Of a stretch of DNA of 64,000 bases, positions 63,036-64,000 are shown piece by piece. The position numbers were made by a program, and so were the translations under genes. Source of the DNA: Bacteroides graminisolvens DSM 19988 = JCM 15093 (GTDB lineage: Bacteria > Bacteroidota > Bacteroidia > Bacteroidales > Bacteroidaceae); contig NZ_ATZI01000001.1 in assembly GCF_000428125.1 (NCBI RefSeq), positions 806,001-870,000 of the forward strand, given 5' to 3'. The notes beneath the pieces were generated by a model that did not search any database, was not told the origin of the DNA, and saw nothing but the letters and a program-made list of their open reading frames with translations. How positions within the stretch are numbered: the stretch's first letter is position 1; each line of letters starts with the position of its first letter.

Positions 63036-64000
63036 ATGAATCGAAAAACACTTGCCAGAAAGGCAATTGCGTCTCTGTTTATGAGTATGCTATGTTTGCT
63101 TTCTTATGCACAAACCCGACAAGTTACGGGATTGGTCACTGATGCTAATGGTGAACCGATGATTGGAGTGAATGTTACTGTGGTTGGAACAACCAACGGA
63201 ACAATAACCGATATCGATGGAAACTATTCACTATCCGTAGCATCTAATGCTAAACTTCAATTTTCTTTTATTGGCTATCTGAGCAAAACAGTTGAAGTTG
63301 GTACCCAAAAACAAATCAATGTTAAGTTGGTGGAAGATGCCAAGAACCTCGATGAAGTGGTGGTAATTGGTTATGGTACAGTAAAAAGAAGAGATTTAAC
63401 AGGTGCTGTAGCATCTGTCTCGGGTGAGAAATTGGCTGCAAATCCGGTTTCTAATGTGGCCCAGGCGCTACAAGGTCAGCTGCCGGGTGTGTCTGTGACA
63501 TCTCAGGATGGTCGTCCGGGAGCTACCATGTCTATTCGTGTACGTGGAGGTGGCTCTATAACTCAAAGCAATGATCCTTTGTTTATTGTTGATGGTGTTC
63601 AAGTGAGTGGTATTGATGATATTCCAGCCGATAACATTGAAAGTATCGATGTGTTGAAAGATGCTGCTTCAACAGCTATTTATGGTGCACGCGGTGCAAA
63701 TGGTGTTATTTTGGTAACTACTAAAGCGGGTAAAGAAGGAAAGGTTTCTGTTAATTACAACATGTATTACCAGATGAAAGAGAAACCCGAAACATTGGAT
63801 GTGCTGAATGCTTATGATTATGTTTATTCAACTTGGGCTTACGGAACCGCTTACGGTGGTACTTATGGTGATAATATTGCTAAATATTTTGGACTGGGAT
63901 CCAAATATGGAAATCATTTAAATGAATATAAAGGTGTTGCTTCTCATAATTATGTTAACGATATTATGCGTAGTGCCGGCGCTTGGAACCATGACCTTTC
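63036..64000 (+). CDS. SusC-family TonB-dependent transporter, N-terminal part
   Basis: The frame opens at ATG 63036 (MNRKTLARKAIASLFMSMLC) and runs off the right edge with 321 full codons visible. It has a signal peptide, a carboxypeptidase-like domain (~30-95; GLVTDANGEPMIGVNVTVVG), the motif LDEVVVIGYG near residue 108 and a plug (~120-230; DAASTAIYGARGANGVILVTTK). The signal peptide and promoter resemble those of the susC at 57705, so the two loci are probably co-regulated duplicates with different ligands. The barrel and any SusD lie beyond the window. Confidence 0.95.
   Translation, partial: MNRKTLARKAIASLFMSMLCLLSYAQTRQVTGLVTDANGEPMIGVNVTVVGTTNGTITDIDGNYSLSVASNAKLQFSFIGYLSKTVEVGTQKQINVKLVEDAKNLDEVVVIGYGTVKRRDLTGAVASVSGEKLAANPVSNVAQALQGQLPGVSVTSQDGRPGATMSIRVRGGGSITQSNDPLFIVDGVQVSGIDDIPADNIESIDVLKDAASTAIYGARGANGVILVTTKAGKEGKVSVNYNMYYQMKEKPETLDVLNAYDYVYSTWAYGTAYGGTYGDNIAKYFGLGSKYGNHLNEYKGVASHNYVNDIMRSAGAWNHDL

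Overview
This is chromosomal DNA from a Bacteroides-like member of the Bacteroidota. The evidence is three SusC/SusD loci, Bacteroides-type promoters (-7 box TAnnTTTG), many lipoproteins with a Cys lipobox followed by Asp/Ser/Asn, a NADH:quinone oxidoreductase operon with fused NuoCD and no NuoEFG, a MurF-alanine racemase fusion, a GSCFA protein, and a mannan gene block in the order known from Bacteroides fragilis. No rRNA, tRNA, CRISPR array or intact insertion sequence was seen.

Layout. 1-3.2 kb: the end of a SusC/SusD/lipoprotein locus. 3.46-11.44 kb: a Rid/chorismatase-like protein, then a five-gene operon with its own promoter: a DUF4369-type lipoprotein followed by two tandem copies of a pair made of a polytopic membrane protein and a CxxCH-containing beta-propeller lipoprotein. 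This is the best candidate here for an undescribed system. 11.6-18.9 kb: a mannan/glucomannan operon (GH3, GH26, GH130, GPH-type symporter, cellobiose 2-epimerase). 18.8-22.4 kb: a zone of gene decay with a 51-codon gene remnant, a broken AraC regulator, an isochorismatase-type hydrolase, an unrecognised gene, non-coding repeats and an orphan HicB-like antitoxin. 23.0-29.4 kb: a TonB-dependent receptor with two beta-helix lipoproteins, one of them an exact-register internal duplication.

29.5-39.4 kb (minus strand): the nuoABCDHIJKLMN operon. 39.5-44.7 kb (minus): a small exported protein and dxs-trkA-trkH. 44.9-52.9 kb (plus): GSCFA protein, murF-alr, tatA, tatC and a large nuclease-helicase. 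52.9-53.5 kb is non-coding and holds a promoter, two terminator units with the same GUGA loop, decamer repeats and large inverted repeats. 53.5-64 kb is a pectin locus: hexuronate transporter (minus), GH105 hydrolase and CE8 pectinesterase (plus), a SusC/SusD pair, and the start of a second SusC whose promoter and leader are homologous to those of the first.

How the genes work together. The mannan block is a full route: GH26 cuts mannan outside the cytoplasm, the symporter imports mannobiose, the epimerase turns it into mannosylglucose, and GH130 phosphorolyses that to mannose 1-phosphate and glucose. In the pectin block the SusC/SusD pairs bind and import oligomers, CE8 removes methyl esters, GH105 removes terminal unsaturated uronic acids, and the transporter takes up the monomers. 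The functions of the 4.7-11.4 kb and 23-29.4 kb blocks are open.
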